Source: Hybos culiciformis
Taxonomy: Eukaryota > Arthropoda > Insecta > Diptera > Hybotidae
Length of the DNA: 64,000 nt
Direction of reading: 5' to 3'
Assembly (NCBI GenBank): GCA_964007475.1
Contig: OZ023275.1
Coordinates: 5,208,001-5,272,000 of the forward strand
The notes beneath the pieces are model-generated. The model ran no database searches. It saw only the letters and a program-made list of their open reading frames with translations, and was not told the origin of the DNA. Below are positions 1 to 14,900 of this stretch, piece by piece (the first letter of the stretch is position 1; each line of letters opens with the position of its first letter). The translations under genes and the position numbers were made by a program.

Positions 1-2949
1 AATATATACTTCAATTTAATTTCGTTGATTGATTTCAATGAAATGTGAAAATTGTATAGTTTTCTTAGAAAATTTATTTCAGTTAACTTTTAAACTTTAT
101 AATATAATTTTATATCCATAAGAGCTGATTCTGTATAGAATATTCAATATGAAAAAAAAATCTTATATTGTAAAGAAATTTAACCAGATTGGTCAAATTT
201 AAAATTAAATAAACTTCTGCTGTAAAGTTTTTTTCTTTATTATTTTTTATTTTATTTTTATTTATTTAGTTATTTTATTTTTGTATTTTTTTTTTCTCAA
301 AAATACTGAAAATAAACTTAAATTCTTTAGAAGTACAATAAACACATTTTTTTAGATTTGTAAAAAAAAATTGAAGAAAAATATCGATAATATATATAAA
401 ATTGAAAATAAAATAACTTTTATTTTTCTTTCTTATTATTAGAAAGCCAAATTAATGAAAATTTGTAAACTGGATAAGGAAAAAAATAAAAAAAAATAAA
501 AAAAATAAAAAAACATAATTGGCTCATGTCTTATCAGAACAATAATAGTACCTACTAAAAACATACTACAATATGAACTTAAATAACAAAAAATAATGTT
601 AAGAAATAAATAAATTGCTTTTTTCCGTTAATAAAATATCCGTGATATAATTTTTTACATTTTCACAATCAATTGATATTGATAACTTTAAAATCAGCTT
701 ATCCACAGTAAACAAATGTTTGAAAATAGTGATTGCATAGTGCACTTCAAAAATAAGTAAAATATATATTTCGAAAATACAAGTCTTATTCATTATTATG
801 CATCTTATTTTCATTTCTTAAACTATAACTGATTTTCTTCGAAAACACGTCTGTGTTTGGAACATTCTTAAGATTTATATAATTCGACTTTTTTGGTTAG
901 AAATATTTCCTGTTAATTATAATATTAGACATTGAATTAAATTATCTGTAATCTCATATTTATTATTTTTTGGCAAAGGTATACTTTTAATTTTAACAGG
1001 CACATAAATATAAACTATATTTTACTTGAAAACTCATACTGTCAGATCTGTGTAATTTGAATATGAAAAGAAACACTTTTCAATCTTAATATAGTATTTT
1101 TTTAAAAATATTTTTTTTATATCTTTTAACTTTATATAAATTTATATTATATAATATATTCAGAGACTTTGTATAATGTTAAGCATAGAAACCTTAGTAA
1201 AAAAAAAAAACTCTTTGAATATATCTCAATAAGAACTAATTTCTTTTATGTCAAAAGTACTCCACATAAAGCATATCTCTAAGTCTAAGCTAATGTTTTT
1301 TTTTTATTACAAACAAAAAAAACAACAACTTTTTCTGATAAATATAAATTTTAATAAAATATTTCAAAGCATTTAATATTTTTGATAAAAAAAAAATATA
1401 TATATTTCACTTTGAAATCTCAATCATAAAAAAAAAGTTACAAAATAAAACTTAAATAAAAATTAACCAAACGCACTATAAAACTAAGCAACGAGTTATA
1501 CAGATCCTTTTGATAATAAGCATGAATTTTAACAATTATGCGCTCCAATTGGCATCCCTTTTTTTTCCCAAAAAGTCCTTATACAACATCATATCATTTA
1601 TCGTTGAAAAGACGGCAGTCCTCAAGTCTGTTGTTATTTAAAATTAGTTATAAAAACTAAGTATATTTATAAAGTTGAATTAACTATATACTAAGTAGTT
1701 ACTAATGGCATATCATTTATTGTGCTGCAGATTTTGATTGACAAATTCACTATCAAAAAATGCAAAGTCGAAACATTCAAACAGTTTTATTTTATTTAAT
1801 TTATAATACTTGATTTAGGCGAGTTTGATTTTTCAACATGTTGAAAGTTTCGCTACAGATTTTCAAACTAAATTGAAAAATTTGCCTTTTAAAAGTCTTT
1901 CCACATTACTGCACATTACTATATACTTCATCTTGTCCTCATACAAAATATTAAAATTGTGTGATGTTTTTCAACCAGATTGAAGAACTTGTTGAAAAAT
2001 ACCACTAAAGATAAGTAAATCTAAAATTGGACAACTCAATATTAATGAACTTGTCATTAAGCTGCTACTTTTTGTATATTTTCAGAATTTGTTCAAACAT
2101 TTTGAACACCCTACTAAATTGTAGAGTGTTAAATAATTTTGAAAAAATCGACACATTTATTTTATGTCAAAAAAAATAATAATTTTTAATTTTAGAACTC
2201 AATAATTTTTTGTTTTCTACAGATGAACTTTAAAATGTTTATTCTTATTTATAAATTTTAATTTTTTTTCAATACATAGAGCATAGAGAAAAAACAAATT
2301 TTCCAATCAATTGATTTTACTGATTACAACATATTTTTAAATAATAGGGGATGGAAAAAAAGGTTATTAAAAAAAAAAAATTAAATATTTTTTTTATCGA
2401 ATTTTTTTATCGCCACAATTTCAATAATCAAAGCTAAAAATTAAATTTTAGACATGAACTCTTTTAATTCTGCAAAATATAATTTGTTGGAAAATTCTAA
2501 AAAAAAAAAAAACAAAATTGTTTTTTCTCCCTTTCAGTAGATACACTTTAATAACAGCAAAATTATTCATGAAATTTATTAATGACGACCTAAAACAATT
2601 ATTATAATTTTTTTTTTTTTTAAGGAAAAGTTTATTATCTCTTGTTACGGTCTTTTTATTATGAAATTTGTTTACTTTTTTTTAGCTTGGATTATGTGAA
2701 CGTAATAACGCCTCCTAATTTGAAAAAAATATATATATATATATATGAGGGTATATATGAGTATATTAAACTGAAATATATACATATATAACTTTTTTTT
2801 TACCGATTCAAAAGAATTTGATAATATTGTTGAATTTTCCTTTAGGATAAAACTTTTCAAATTTAATTTTTTTTTTGGAATTTTTTTCATTTTTGAAATT
2901 GGCAAAAAATATAAATGATGGAGCTTAAGAAATTGAAATTGCTCTTAAA
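1..2949. other. A+T-rich intronic stretch, no gene seen
   Basis: This holds homopolymer runs and an AT microsatellite at 2729-2746. The small open frames at 599-814 and 2672-2905 are A+T-driven (lysine, isoleucine, phenylalanine, tyrosine) with no domain. Nothing further can be supported. Confidence 0.7.
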
Positions 2950-3110
2950 CTTGATGGATTTGTAGAGGCAACACTACAAGCGTCGTTCGGCTGTGTCGAG
3001 TAAACTCTGAACAAACTAACAGCTGCGCGAATCATTTACAGCTGTCAAAAGTGTTCATTCGACACGCCCGAACGAACTTTCCTGAAAAAGAAAGAGCATT
3101 GAAACGAGGA
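2950..3110. other. CpG-containing cruciform island of unknown origin
   Basis: This patch has many CpGs in otherwise A+T-rich DNA. An imperfect inverted repeat pairs 2978-3009 (GTCGTTCGGCTGTGTCGAG) with 3051-3080 (TTCGACACGCCCGAACGAAC). Inside it is a second repeat, ACAGCT (3019-3024) and AGCTGT (3040-3045). The following 600 bp also contains islands of higher complexity (for example 3515-3595, 3700-3770) and an AATAAA-like signal near 3708. It could be the remnant of an LTR or other transposon, or a promoter-like element. I see no coding sequence. Confidence 0.35.
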
Positions 3111-6100
3111 GTTGGAATTTATTAGTCAGCCAATGATGTCGCAATTTTAAATTACGTAAAACAATTAAGTACAAAGCTTAAAAATGTAAAACGTAGTTTG
3201 GAGACAAGAAATTCAAAAGGAATTAAATTTCTTGTCCGCACCAAAATGAAATTAAAGTAGTAACAATTTTCTTCGAGCAGAATTCCGCAATTAATTAATC
3301 CAATTAATCAGCAACATAATTAATTTTATCAAAACTAAAATTAATAAACAAATTTTATAATTCAATTAATACTTAAATTAATTAATGAAAATCAACTAAA
3401 TTTATTAAATATAAATTAACGAGAATTAATTTAATTAAGGAAGGTTAGGAAATAAATTTTAGTCTTAAGAAGTAGAATCTGTGGGAATTTTATTTCTTAA
3501 TTATAGCAATCCACAGGATCCATTGGATATCAACCAACCTACGTTACATTACAACAAACAAACAACAACCACAAACCCCACAGATTTACCTTCCTAGGTT
3601 TTCTATAATTTTTTTTTTTAATTCTGAAAGGTGGCGTTAATAATGCGTTAATAAGGTGATAAGTTAATAGTTATAACCATAAGATCAATTGAAATAATTA
3701 ATCCAATAAACTTTTGTAGTTCTTCTTGCGAACAATAAGTCCGTTTATCCCATCATTTCAGGATAAGTATATAGGTTTCCCAAACTGTGATTAATTGCGA
3801 AGTTAAGTATAATTCTATAATAGATAAGCAATTATATGCTGATAGTTATTATAATAATAAATAGTTATAATAATAATAGATAAGTAATTATATATACTGT
3901 AAAATACGTGCTAAGTTTTATCAATTCTATTTTAAATTTATTTATATAATAAAAACGATAATAACATATAATATATGTTATATTAATATATATATAATGC
4001 TTAGAAAAAAAAAAGAATTTTATGGAAGAATTTATAACACTGAAGCATAATACATAGGTATATACCGAAATTTCCTAAAAACATAAAAACACAAGTTGAC
4101 TTAAAATAAATTTTTTTCCTAACATAAAATAATTTATTATATATACTACCCAAAATACATAATATTTGTGTATAACACATATATATATATATTATGTTTT
4201 TAGTATATATAATACATCAAATAGCGAAGTACATTTTATGTTGATATTTTAGGCTCGCGACATAATACTTAAAATATGGTTACAAAAAAAATTTATAAAA
4301 TAAAATATATTTGAACTAATTTGGATACAAATTACTTACTACACATAAAAAAAACAAAAATATAAACATATTCAATTTATCATTAGAAAACGGCGTGTGA
4401 TACGCGTTATTTTTTATTAGCAGGTGGTGTAATACAGATTTTTGTGTTAAATAAATTACACATTACATTTTAAAATAGGATTCATTACAGCCTTTAATCA
4501 ACATATTACTAAAATTAGGATATTTATAATTGAAAAACTTTAATTTTATATATTTCAAACTTTTTGTTGTTTAACATTTTAGAATCACCAGAAAAAATAA
4601 TATTGGCATATAGTCAAATACCGGCACATTTATATGTATATAGTTTTTTTTTTTTCTTCTAACAATATAACATTTAATATCGTTATATCTCCATCAAACA
4701 GGATATCCACATATAGCTTTTGAACGAAAAAAAAAAACCTTATGAGGCAATAAAGCATGTATAATTTAACAAAAAAATAATACTTAATTCTTTATATTTA
4801 TATATTCAAAATATATATGTATACACATAAAAGGAGCAAACACTTGTATCGACCTTGATGCGAAATGCTTATAGAAGATATTGATTTTGTATCGAGAAAA
4901 GAATTTTTTTTTTAAATTAATGTAAATAAATTGGTATAAATATATATGCTTAACGTAAAAAAAAAAAATTTATTATGGAGGAAATTTATTTTTTTTAGTC
5001 TGACACCCAAATGTTTGTTATGTTAAATTTTTGACACAAATGTTTCAAAGTGCGATATTTTCATATTATATATTTCTTTTCATTATTATGAGATTAAAAA
5101 AGTTTCATATTAATATTTTATTATACTCACGAATTTTTGTCCTTATAAAATTCAAAATTATATGGATACATTTTTATGTTTTTGTGCATATATATACGTA
5201 CATTAATTATAATTTTATTGGAAAAGTTTGACTGCTGGTATTATATACTTTTTAAAATATTATTATTTCTTATTTAACCAATTCATATTTTTATTCCCTT
5301 ATTGAATATTATTATATAAAACTGGCAAATATCAAAAAGTATAGTTTATAGGCATTACCTGAAATTAATCAGCTTAAGAATATGCATATTTACAATGCGT
5401 ATTTCAAAAACTGACCAAAAAATCTTATAATGGTATAACACCCGAAAAATATACGTTTATTTTCCAATACTTGGATTCTTAGCGCTCATAAGTAGCTCAT
5501 TCTTTGAGGCATTCAACAGAGTTGAATTTAGATGTTAATATAATCGGATTCAGATATCTGTCGGAATTTGTTTGTAACTGGGCATATTATATATATTTAT
5601 ATATTATTAATACAATTTAGAAAATGATTATTTAAATTTTTAATTTAATTGAAATTTTTTAAAATTTTTAATTTAATTGAATTTTTTTTATTTTTAATTT
5701 TTTTTATTTTCTAACTACCTATTTATGTTTAATTAGTAAAAGTTTAATTATAAAATTTTTTTCTTTGACTTCATAAAAAAAAAACCTTCAAATCTACATA
5801 CTTAATATAACTCCACTTCATTACTTACTTTGATTTATTAAATTTTAATGCTTAAATAAATTTAGAACAATTTAGGTATTCGTATATGATTTCCAATATA
5901 AGAAAAAAGCATACGGTATAATATGTACTTATTTGAAGGTAATAACTATTATTTAATATAAGTTTTAAAACAAAATAGAGTGTACTGAGTGTTATCATCG
6001 GTAAAATATTATTTTGTTATTTTTAACATTAGATTTAGATAAAACCCAACCGTAATTATTACCAAAATAAAGACCTCAGAAATTCAACTCAAAATTAACA

Positions 6101-9100
6101 CAATTTTGTTTTCTTCACAGAATATAAAAAACAAAATAACTTTAAGAAAAATTTCATAACTTGTTAACAAATTACTTGAATTCTTCTGTATAACATCAAT
6201 TCGACCCATCCGAAAAAAAGGAAAATAAATGTTTGTTACTCCTTAAGAACCTAATGATATTACCTATCATTATTTTTCAAAAGTTTTGCGTGTCCACATG
6301 TGATGGAAATCCTACCTTTTATTTTGTATACACTTTTTTTCAAAATCAATAATTTTTTTATACTTTTTTTTTTGTTGAAAACCATTTGGAAATTTTCCAT
6401 GTGATTTTCTTTATAACTGGGGTAAAATTATGTAAGAATTCCTTTTTTTTTTAGAATTTTGAATGTATATATAGGATAAATTAATATGTAGTTTTTTTTA
6501 TTTAATTTAGCATATAAATTAAAAAAAAAATTAAAATAAATTGGAAATATAAATAATTTATGAGAATTAAAAATTATTTTTCTTTGGGGATTATTTCGCC
6601 CACTGACAAATAAGACCTTCTTTATTGAATATTCTTTTATTTCGCCATACTAGAAATAAATTTTTATTTGAGTAAAAAAAAAAAGGTTTAATTGAAATGT
6701 CTATGTCGCACTATCGTGAGACTCTAGTATCTATTTATTCGCTTATTCTTTATCAATAAATCTTAAAATCCCTTTTTTCTTCCATTAAAATTGAAATGAA
6801 ATAAAATTGTGTATCGAAACGGCACAACAAAAATTTGTGAAGATTTCAAAAAACCATATTTTTGTATAAACAACATTCGTTATGCCATTCCTTTCAAAAT
6901 AAACTTGCTTATATTAGTTTTAGATTATTTTTAAACCTTAATTACCATTTTTCCAAGATTTAATTATTCAAATTATCTAAACTCAAATTTTTTGTTAAGA
7001 TAATATGTTTTCTATCTATCTATTTTTTTTATTCCTACTGAAATGAAAAATTATATCAGAAAAGTTCGAAGGCTGGCTATCATTAAATATCTTAACACGA
7101 TAGAATTTTTTCTATTTTTTTTTAATAGAACAACTACGTGAAAAAAAATTATCAAATTTTTTATATAAATATTACAGAAAATTCAAGATGAATATCACGA
7201 TAAAACTTCACAAAAAAGAAAGTAAAAAAAAAAAACTTAACACTTTAAAAATGATAAAATATCTCATCTCAAAATTAGGATGTTTTATCAGGAAAAAAAA
7301 AACTTACAATCAAAAAATAATTAATCATAATTCTTTCAATATTAATGTTTTTTTGGGAACAAAAACATATGTTAAAAATATACTGTTCAAGACATTTATC
7401 TATATATACGAAGTATTCTGCCACTACTATATAAAAAAAAATATATTTGAAGTGTGGCGTTTAACCACTCTTTTATTACAGCAAAAAAAAAAAAAACTCA
7501 TTATCATGAAGATAGTATAGTGATAAAATATCGATTTATCAAATATAAATTGTATGATAAGCTATTATGTATATATATCAAAAATTAGTTATAGTTTTGT
7601 AAATTTATGATTAATTAATTAACTAAGTTTAATGAAATGGAACAGAATAAAGAATAAGCTTATAAATATAATAATACCAGGATTTGTTGCGTTTTAATTG
7701 ATATATTAATTCATCCCAAATACAATAATTTTATATTATAGAAATATCCTTTCATTTTAATTCAAAACAACATTACACAGATCTAAAAGAATAAATAGAA
7801 ATAAAATCTTTCATACAATATTAAAAGGCAGCACAATAAGCAAACTTAACTAAAACTCAAATAATACTTACTAAAAATTACTAAAAATTTTACTTTTGCG
7901 ACCGAAACAAATTCACAAATTCAAACATACACACAGTGAATAACTATAATTTTTTTTATCATCATCCAAAATAGATCGTACTATTATGTAATTTAAACTA
8001 TCAATCCCATAATATTTCAAAGCACCAGTCGCATTTTATTTACACAATAAAAAAAAAAACAAATCCTATGTATGTTCTTTTTTTATTTTATCTTTCCGGC
8101 AATCAATAACATCCTGAATTTTAAACAAAAACTTCAAATAAAGATAAAGGACCTAGTGATAAAAAAAAACTATTTTAAAATGCAGAATCAAACAACAATA
8201 TAATCAAAGTTTTTTTTTATTTTTTATTTTTTTGCCAATATCGCATATCTCTGCTTTATAAATATGTATGTATATGTATAATATGTAACCATGGTACGTG
8301 ATATTAATGTTCGACTTTAATTTTTCCTATATTTTTTATTTCAATAAAGTAATATTTAATGTATAATAGAGGCAAAAAAAAAATTTTTTTTTTTTATGAT
8401 ATCAAAATTCGGTTTGACTTCTTATAGTAATTTGCTTTCAATTCTGATTTATTATTTTCAACTTAAGAATTTCCGTTATCAATATCTATATGTAATATTT
8501 TTTTTGTCAGTGCTCTTATATAGTGTTGAAAATTATCTTTCTCATCCTTTTTATGGTTTTAAGCTATTAGAAAGTATAAAAAAAATCATTATAAAATAAT
8601 TTCCATATATAATAAGGATATATGTAATATGTATACACAAAAAATATTAAATGACATAAAGATTAGCCGCTTAATATTGGCGCCATTGAACATAATAAAA
8701 ATTTAGTGTTTTTTCAGGGCACAGCCTGAGGAAAACACAAAATTTTCTACATTCTGATTGATATTTTTTTATTGCAAAAAAAAATTCATATGTTTTGGCA
8801 ACAATTTTGTTGACGAAATATTTTTTGCTAAATTTTATTTAAATGGACAGTATAACAAACTTACACGCGCAAATACTTTTTTTTTTTTAAATTGGATAAT
8901 TTAAAAAATATTTAATTTCTATTTATTTTAACTAATGGGAATTGGAATTAATCGTTTAAATTTTATTTTATGAATTGAGTTGTTAATGGTTTTGTTAATA
9001 TAATTATGTATATTAGACAGTTCTCATAAATTAAACATTATTTGACAGTATCATTAGAACATCGTAAATATACAGGAAGGACTGCAATACTTATTCCCTA

Positions 9101-11062
9101 AAGGACTTATTTCAAAGCTTCCTTAGCAATAAGTGTTTGCAAATATTGAATATTAAAGTAATATTCCATAATTTTGAATCCAACTTCAAAAATATATATT
9201 TTCCAACTATATTATCAACTTCAAAATTAAACGATATTTATTAGATTTATTTTTCTCTATTTTATTTCAATTATAAATTATGCATAAGAAATGAAGTTAT
9301 TTTGCATGAAAAGCACAACATATATATTATAATACATTAAATTTATGTTGTAGGATAATTTTAAGTACCATCTGGATACATTTGTCAATCTAATAAGAAA
9401 AAAGAGATAGAAAAGATATTTGTGGTAAAACATAATCAAATTTTCATTTACTGTATATCATGTACACATAATGTATTGTACGTATATATATATTCTTTAT
9501 TTTTTCAATAATGAAATTTTATCCCCAATAGTCATGATTTATTCTCTTATATATGTATATATTTCGAGGAAAAAAGAAAATACATAAATTAAAAAAAAAA
9601 TAAAAATAAAAAACCATTTTCATTTCGTTTTTCTCAATGCTTTGAATATTGACTTTCTTTTATTTTATTTTTTTTTTTTTTTCAAATAATTGTATTTTTA
9701 TGTCTTTTTTAAGGAAATTTGAGAGAATAAAATGTTAGAAAAAAAAAACAAAAAGTATTTTTAATTTAATCACAAGAAAGAAAGAAGTGTTGCACATTTT
9801 AATTAACATTTTTATTATATTGGAAAAATATAACTTGTTCACCAAACAGTGTTAGTGTTAGTTTTTTCTTCTTTTTGATCTGCAAAAGCATCAAAAAGCT
9901 TAACTCTAATGTATTTTGATATACATTGATTTGACTAATTAAAAATATAAAGCAATTATTATGTATGCGGTTACATTAAATCACTTTTAGGTATCCTATT
10001 AAAGTTGGATGAGATCTCACAACATTCATAGTGTCAGGTCTAAAAAAAATAACTTAGTCAATTGAATTTATGACCCTGGGTAAAAGGATCATAAAATCAA
10101 AATTTAAAGGGAATTTATTTTAAGCCAAACCAATTTTAATATCGTAAAAAATCTTTTTTTGCCTGCGTTCTCTACTAAACATTTCTTTTTTCTTGTCCTA
10201 CTTTAATCAAAAGTAGACTAATTAAATGTGGGTTTTATAATTTTCATGTACATTACATATACGTATACACTCCGAATAAAACACTATATTGATTTCTGCG
10301 AGCTTGCAATAGATTTGTACAAGATACATACCGTGTAATTATATTAAGACCTCGGACCGATAACTAAAAGGTCTTACTATTATTATACGCCGTCTATATT
10401 ATGAACAAACAACACATTCTAATTCTAAGATGTTATAAATAAATTTATTCGCAATAAAATAATAAATTATTTATAAACAGTACATGTATCATGTATCTAC
10501 GTACGAATAACATAAGACATAGAATCAATACAATAATCCACTTAATCCAATTAATTAGAGAACTAAGAAATTATTTTGTTTTTTTAAACTCTAGGAATAT
10601 CATGTAAATTGTAAATTATCTTAGTTCTTCAAAACTTTTATTTTCAATAAAAATTTTAAGCAAAAAAAAAAAACATTAGTTTTTCTTTTTTTTTTCATTT
10701 TATATGATTGAAACGTGATTTGTTATTTAAAAAATATATAGATATTTTTTTTTTATCCTAAAGAATATTTTTCACTCAAATTGCATAAAGAGAAAATAAA
10801 ATTAAATGAAAATTATTATTCTATGAGGGAATTTTTGTGAAATTGTGAAAAACTATGTTCAATATATTTTCAGATTTTCTAAAAGCATAGAAAAAAAAAA
10901 GTTAGTACAGTTTTTATTCTATAAAACATTGCAAAGCTTAACAACTACATAATAATATGAAAAAAAAAAAAATCAAACATATACGTGCCATATGGATATC
11001 TCTGAAATTCGTAAATATAATTAAAAACTTATTCGAAAATATATATGCTGAATTTTATTTAC
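3111..11062. other. A+T-rich intronic stretch, no gene seen
   Basis: Apart from complex-looking patches up to about 3780 and the hairpin at 8697-8747, this is simple A+T-rich DNA. The 110-codon frame at 7188-7520 is lysine/isoleucine/asparagine-rich low complexity with no recognisable domain. A TTGGCGCC palindrome occurs at about 8678 but stands alone. Confidence 0.65.
8697..8747. repeat. short hairpin
   Basis: About 21 bp at 8697-8718 pairs with 8725-8747 around a 6-bp loop GCACAG; the core is GTGTTTTTTCAGG with CCTGAGGAAAACAC. It is shorter than a typical microRNA precursor and has no other support. Confidence 0.5.
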
Positions 11063-11069
11063 ATACAAC

Positions 11070-11898
11070 CATTGAGTAATAATATTTATAAGAGTGTCAG
11101 AATTAATACAAGTAAATTTTTTTCTAAATAACTCAAAAATTATGACAATATTTTCAATGTATTGAGTAAAATTTTTTAACTCAATATACACATTTTATTA
11201 TTTTTATTATTGTATTAAGGTCGGTATTCAACTGAAGATAAAGTACAAGATAAATTTTATCTTGAAAAGGAACATTATTGAGTGAGATTAAAATTGACAC
11301 TAAATATATTTTGATAAAAACTACCTAAAAAATTTTATTTTTAATTTACTTACCTCCCAACTTTCATCCATTTGATTTAATTAATTTTACCAATATTATT
11401 TTATTTTATTAAATTAAACTATTATTTTAATTTTAATATTTTTTACCAATTTCAGTTTAGAAATTATTTTAGTTTTCTGATTTTTGTTTGTTTTCTTCAA
11501 ACAACAAATGCCAAATTCTTTTTACACGACCTAATGTCAAAATTTATCTTGAAAAGAATGTTCAAAACATTCTTTGCAAGATAATTTTTTGAAATAAAAT
11601 TTATTTGAGTGAAAATATTTTCATACAATTTTTACTCAGATAAATTTCCATTTATCTTCAGTTGGTGTACCGATAAATTAAATTCACTCAACTAAAATTA
11701 ATCTCAGATAAAATTTTATATGAAAAAGTTGATTTTATCTCCAGTTGAATACCGACCTTTAAGAATAAACACATTTGAGCATAAAATTTTATTCAATACA
11801 TTGAAAATATTGTCATCATTTTTGAGTTATTTGAAAAAAAAAATTCAGAGATTTACTTGTATGAATTCTGACCCTCTTATAAATATTATTACTCAATG
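11070..11898. mobile_element. 829-bp foldback/long-TIR DNA element with 7-bp target duplication
   Basis: The two ends are long imperfect inverted repeats. CATTGAGTAATAATATTTAT opens the left arm, and its reverse complement closes the right arm at 11898. The similarity continues inward for about 180 bp through GGTCGGTATTCAACTG (11219-11234), mirrored at 11743-11758. The element is flanked on both sides by ATACAAC (11063-11069 and 11899-11905), a perfect 7-bp direct repeat and therefore a likely target-site duplication. There is no transposase ORF, so it is non-autonomous. The superfamily is undecided: the CA start and 7-bp duplication could fit a P-like, hAT-like or Dada-like source. Confidence 0.8.
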
Positions 11899-11905
11899 AT
11901 ACAAC

Positions 11906-14900
11906 ATAATTTTCATAAAATTCGAAATCCAAGAATTAAATAAATATCAAAATTTAACATTTCAGTCAAAATATGGTAAATTTTCTATAAAAAGAAGCTA
12001 TACGATAAGAAAGAGTTGCGCAAGTAAAAAACTCTAAAATTTACATTGCATTTAGGATTTAAGGCGTATACTACCTATGTTGATTTAAAAATAATATTTT
12101 TTATTAAAATATTGCTTGAAAAATTTCTCGGTCGCAAAGTACGGTATTATAATATCTATAACAACGTTGAAACATAGTGAAAACATAATATTGAATGGAT
12201 ATTTCTTCTCTATATATATTTATTCCACAGAAATGCATTATTTTTTGCTTTCATGATAATTTTTTTTTTTTCTTTTCTAGACTTTTGATACCAAGACAAA
12301 AGATTTATATTCATATGTTTTTAAGGGATAAAATTGGAAAAAAGAAATTTAGTTTTCCTGACATTAATAATAAATTGCAAGAAAAACCATTGAAATATTC
12401 TATAAACGAACGAATAATATAAAGTTGGGTTCTTTATATAAAAAAAAAAAAATCTTAAACTAAAACATGAAAAATGTTATCAGGATATAAGTCATTTTCT
12501 TATCATTTGTATTCATTTTTTTTTTTTTCATATTTTTTATAAGTGCACATTTTCTGCAACATTATTAAGTAGTGGTCACAAATTCAACTTCATTTTAATG
12601 CTAAAAAAAAAATTAGAAACCATCATAATTACGGTTTTGAACAATATTGTTAAAGATTTAATATTTTTTAAAAGATTAAAGATTTGTCATTTTGTTAATT
12701 ATAGCGAAGTTAACATTTAATAAATTTTTTTTTACATTTTTTTGCTTTCGAGGCAAACTTACAATTTTTGAGGTTTTGAGAGAAAAATTGATGTTTGAAG
12801 CATAAGAGAGATTTATGTACCTATTTATATGAAAGATAGGTATCAGATTGGAAACTGAAGAAGTTATATAAATGATATACTTATATAGTTATATAGTGCC
12901 TTTTTTAATTAATTACTTTTTGTGAAGCTAACAATTCAATCTGATCGGTTTAACAGTTTTAAATCATGAGAAATGAGCTTATTTTCTACTTTTAATTTGA
13001 AAATTTGTTCAATTTATTTTCATTTTCTTTACTGTAGTACCGAGAAAGCACTTCAACTAATAAATACAGAAGTAATAATATAAAATACCACTCTCTCATT
13101 GGCTAATTTTTATTTAGGTGTATGTCGCTATAGTATACTTTCCTACATAATATATAAATAATTTATAGTTTGTTTTTTTTTTCTAGATTTACTTGTCTTT
13201 TTATTAATCCGAAACCTTATAATGAAAACTAAAATCTCCTGTCCGGACACTAAAATAATAAACATTAATGTAATGAATATAATATGATGATATTTTCGGC
13301 CTCCAAATGTGTTTATTAGTGCGCATATTAAAATAAGTACTAACATCTCATTATAAAACAATAGATTTTCTTTTTACTTTATAATAAATATATAAGAAAA
13401 AGAAAGCTCCTTTCAGAGATTAAAAGAATTTCCAACGGCTTAACATATCAAAAATAAACAAATAATATTTTTCTTGCATGTCTTCATTATCATAGCCAAC
13501 AATGTTATATTATTATCTTTGATATCAGAGAATATATAGGAATTTATTTTTTTTCTTTTACTAAAAAGAAAACTCGAAAAAAAAAACGTCGGATATAAAA
13601 TTCTGTTCAAAAATGATTATCCAAAAACTAGGTCAAAGTTATTCCTTGAATCATATACATGTTATACATATGTATACATATATGTAGGTACATAGAAAAA
13701 ATGACTTAAAAGCAAAAAGATGTACAACATATTATAATGTTGGCAAAGGTAATGAGGTGAATAAAATATGTGGTTTTTGTTTTTTTTTTTTTTGCTTCGT
13801 TTGCGAGTGCAAAAAAAAGCCTAGTTTCAAGGATATATCCAAGATACGACGATTCTAATGCCAAATGCAGTAGTAATTCTGTCATTAGTGCAATTTTTAT
13901 CCCGTTTTCTATCAAACTATATATATTTTAAAAAATTTTTAAAGTTTTAAATTGATTCTGATGAAAATTAGTGTATTGAGCAGATACATTTCGATTAGAG
14001 AAACCTAAAACTGATTAGGACTGACTGAGGTCTAGATTTTTTATATGGTATATGACCTAATGGTATTGGTAGATGGTACAGGTAGAACCTAAATAATAAA
14101 TTTACCTCCTGGTTGTGACCAACAACATAACTTAAAAGTAAACTATTTTAACTCAAAATGTTGAAAACGGGTTCCATATACTTCATTATAAAGTATATAA
14201 GTTCATATATTTTTATAAAGAGTACTATATAGTGTAGAATAGTATCTTTTAAGTAAAATTGTTAATAAAACTACAATCAACTAGTACCATAAAAAAAAAA
14301 TTAAAAACATTCCTCTGTTTCCGTCTATACCATTACTGTTAATATTTTTATTTCGAAGGATGAAAGCTTAGGGAAAAAAATTTTTAAAGATAAAAAGATT
14401 TAAAGGCATGTAATCATAAAGATTTAAAAAAAATTTATGTGTTTTCTTTCTATTTCATTATTATTATTATTACTACATTTTTTTTTTTTAGTCTGAAGTA
14501 TCAAAAAGCTTGATTGTAATGTTATTTTTGAAACAGACATTCGGCCCATTAAAATAGAATTAAATTATATACACATTGTAATTAAATATACATATTTTTG
14601 CTTTCTATGTTTAAAGATACAATTAAGGATTCATCACCATCATGTGCAATAATTATATTCACTTAATGTCAATGTATTTTAAATTAAATATACATTTGAT
14701 GCATAACAATTGCCAAATTTGAATTGTAAAAGATGTTGAACTAAAGTAGTTTTTACTAATTATTATATTATGATGAAATGAGTTGAGGGATTGAAGAATT
14801 ATAGTTCCAGCTTGATAATAATACTATTTTGTTGGATTAATGTATGTAGATTTGAAATTTGGATGTTAATGTAATATAATATGCTCGAGTAAGAATTGAA

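Noticed and set aside
2950..3560. Possible solo LTR starting TGTAGAGG
   Set aside because: I could find neither a matching CA/ACA end with a flanking duplication nor a primer-binding site, so it is listed only as an island of unknown origin.
5343..5365. Second ratchet-point candidate (TTTCAG joined to GTAATG on the minus strand)
   Set aside because: The donor half departs from GTAAGT and the upstream pyrimidine tract is weak. Similar poor matches at 15558, 22480 and 55507 were also dismissed.
7188..7520. 110-codon open frame on the plus strand
   Set aside because: The product is a lysine/isoleucine/asparagine-rich low-complexity chain from A-runs, with no domain, no codon structure and no matching splice context.
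8697..8747. MicroRNA precursor
   Set aside because: The hairpin is about 50 nt with a 6-nt loop, too short for a usual precursor, and no mature-sequence evidence is available.
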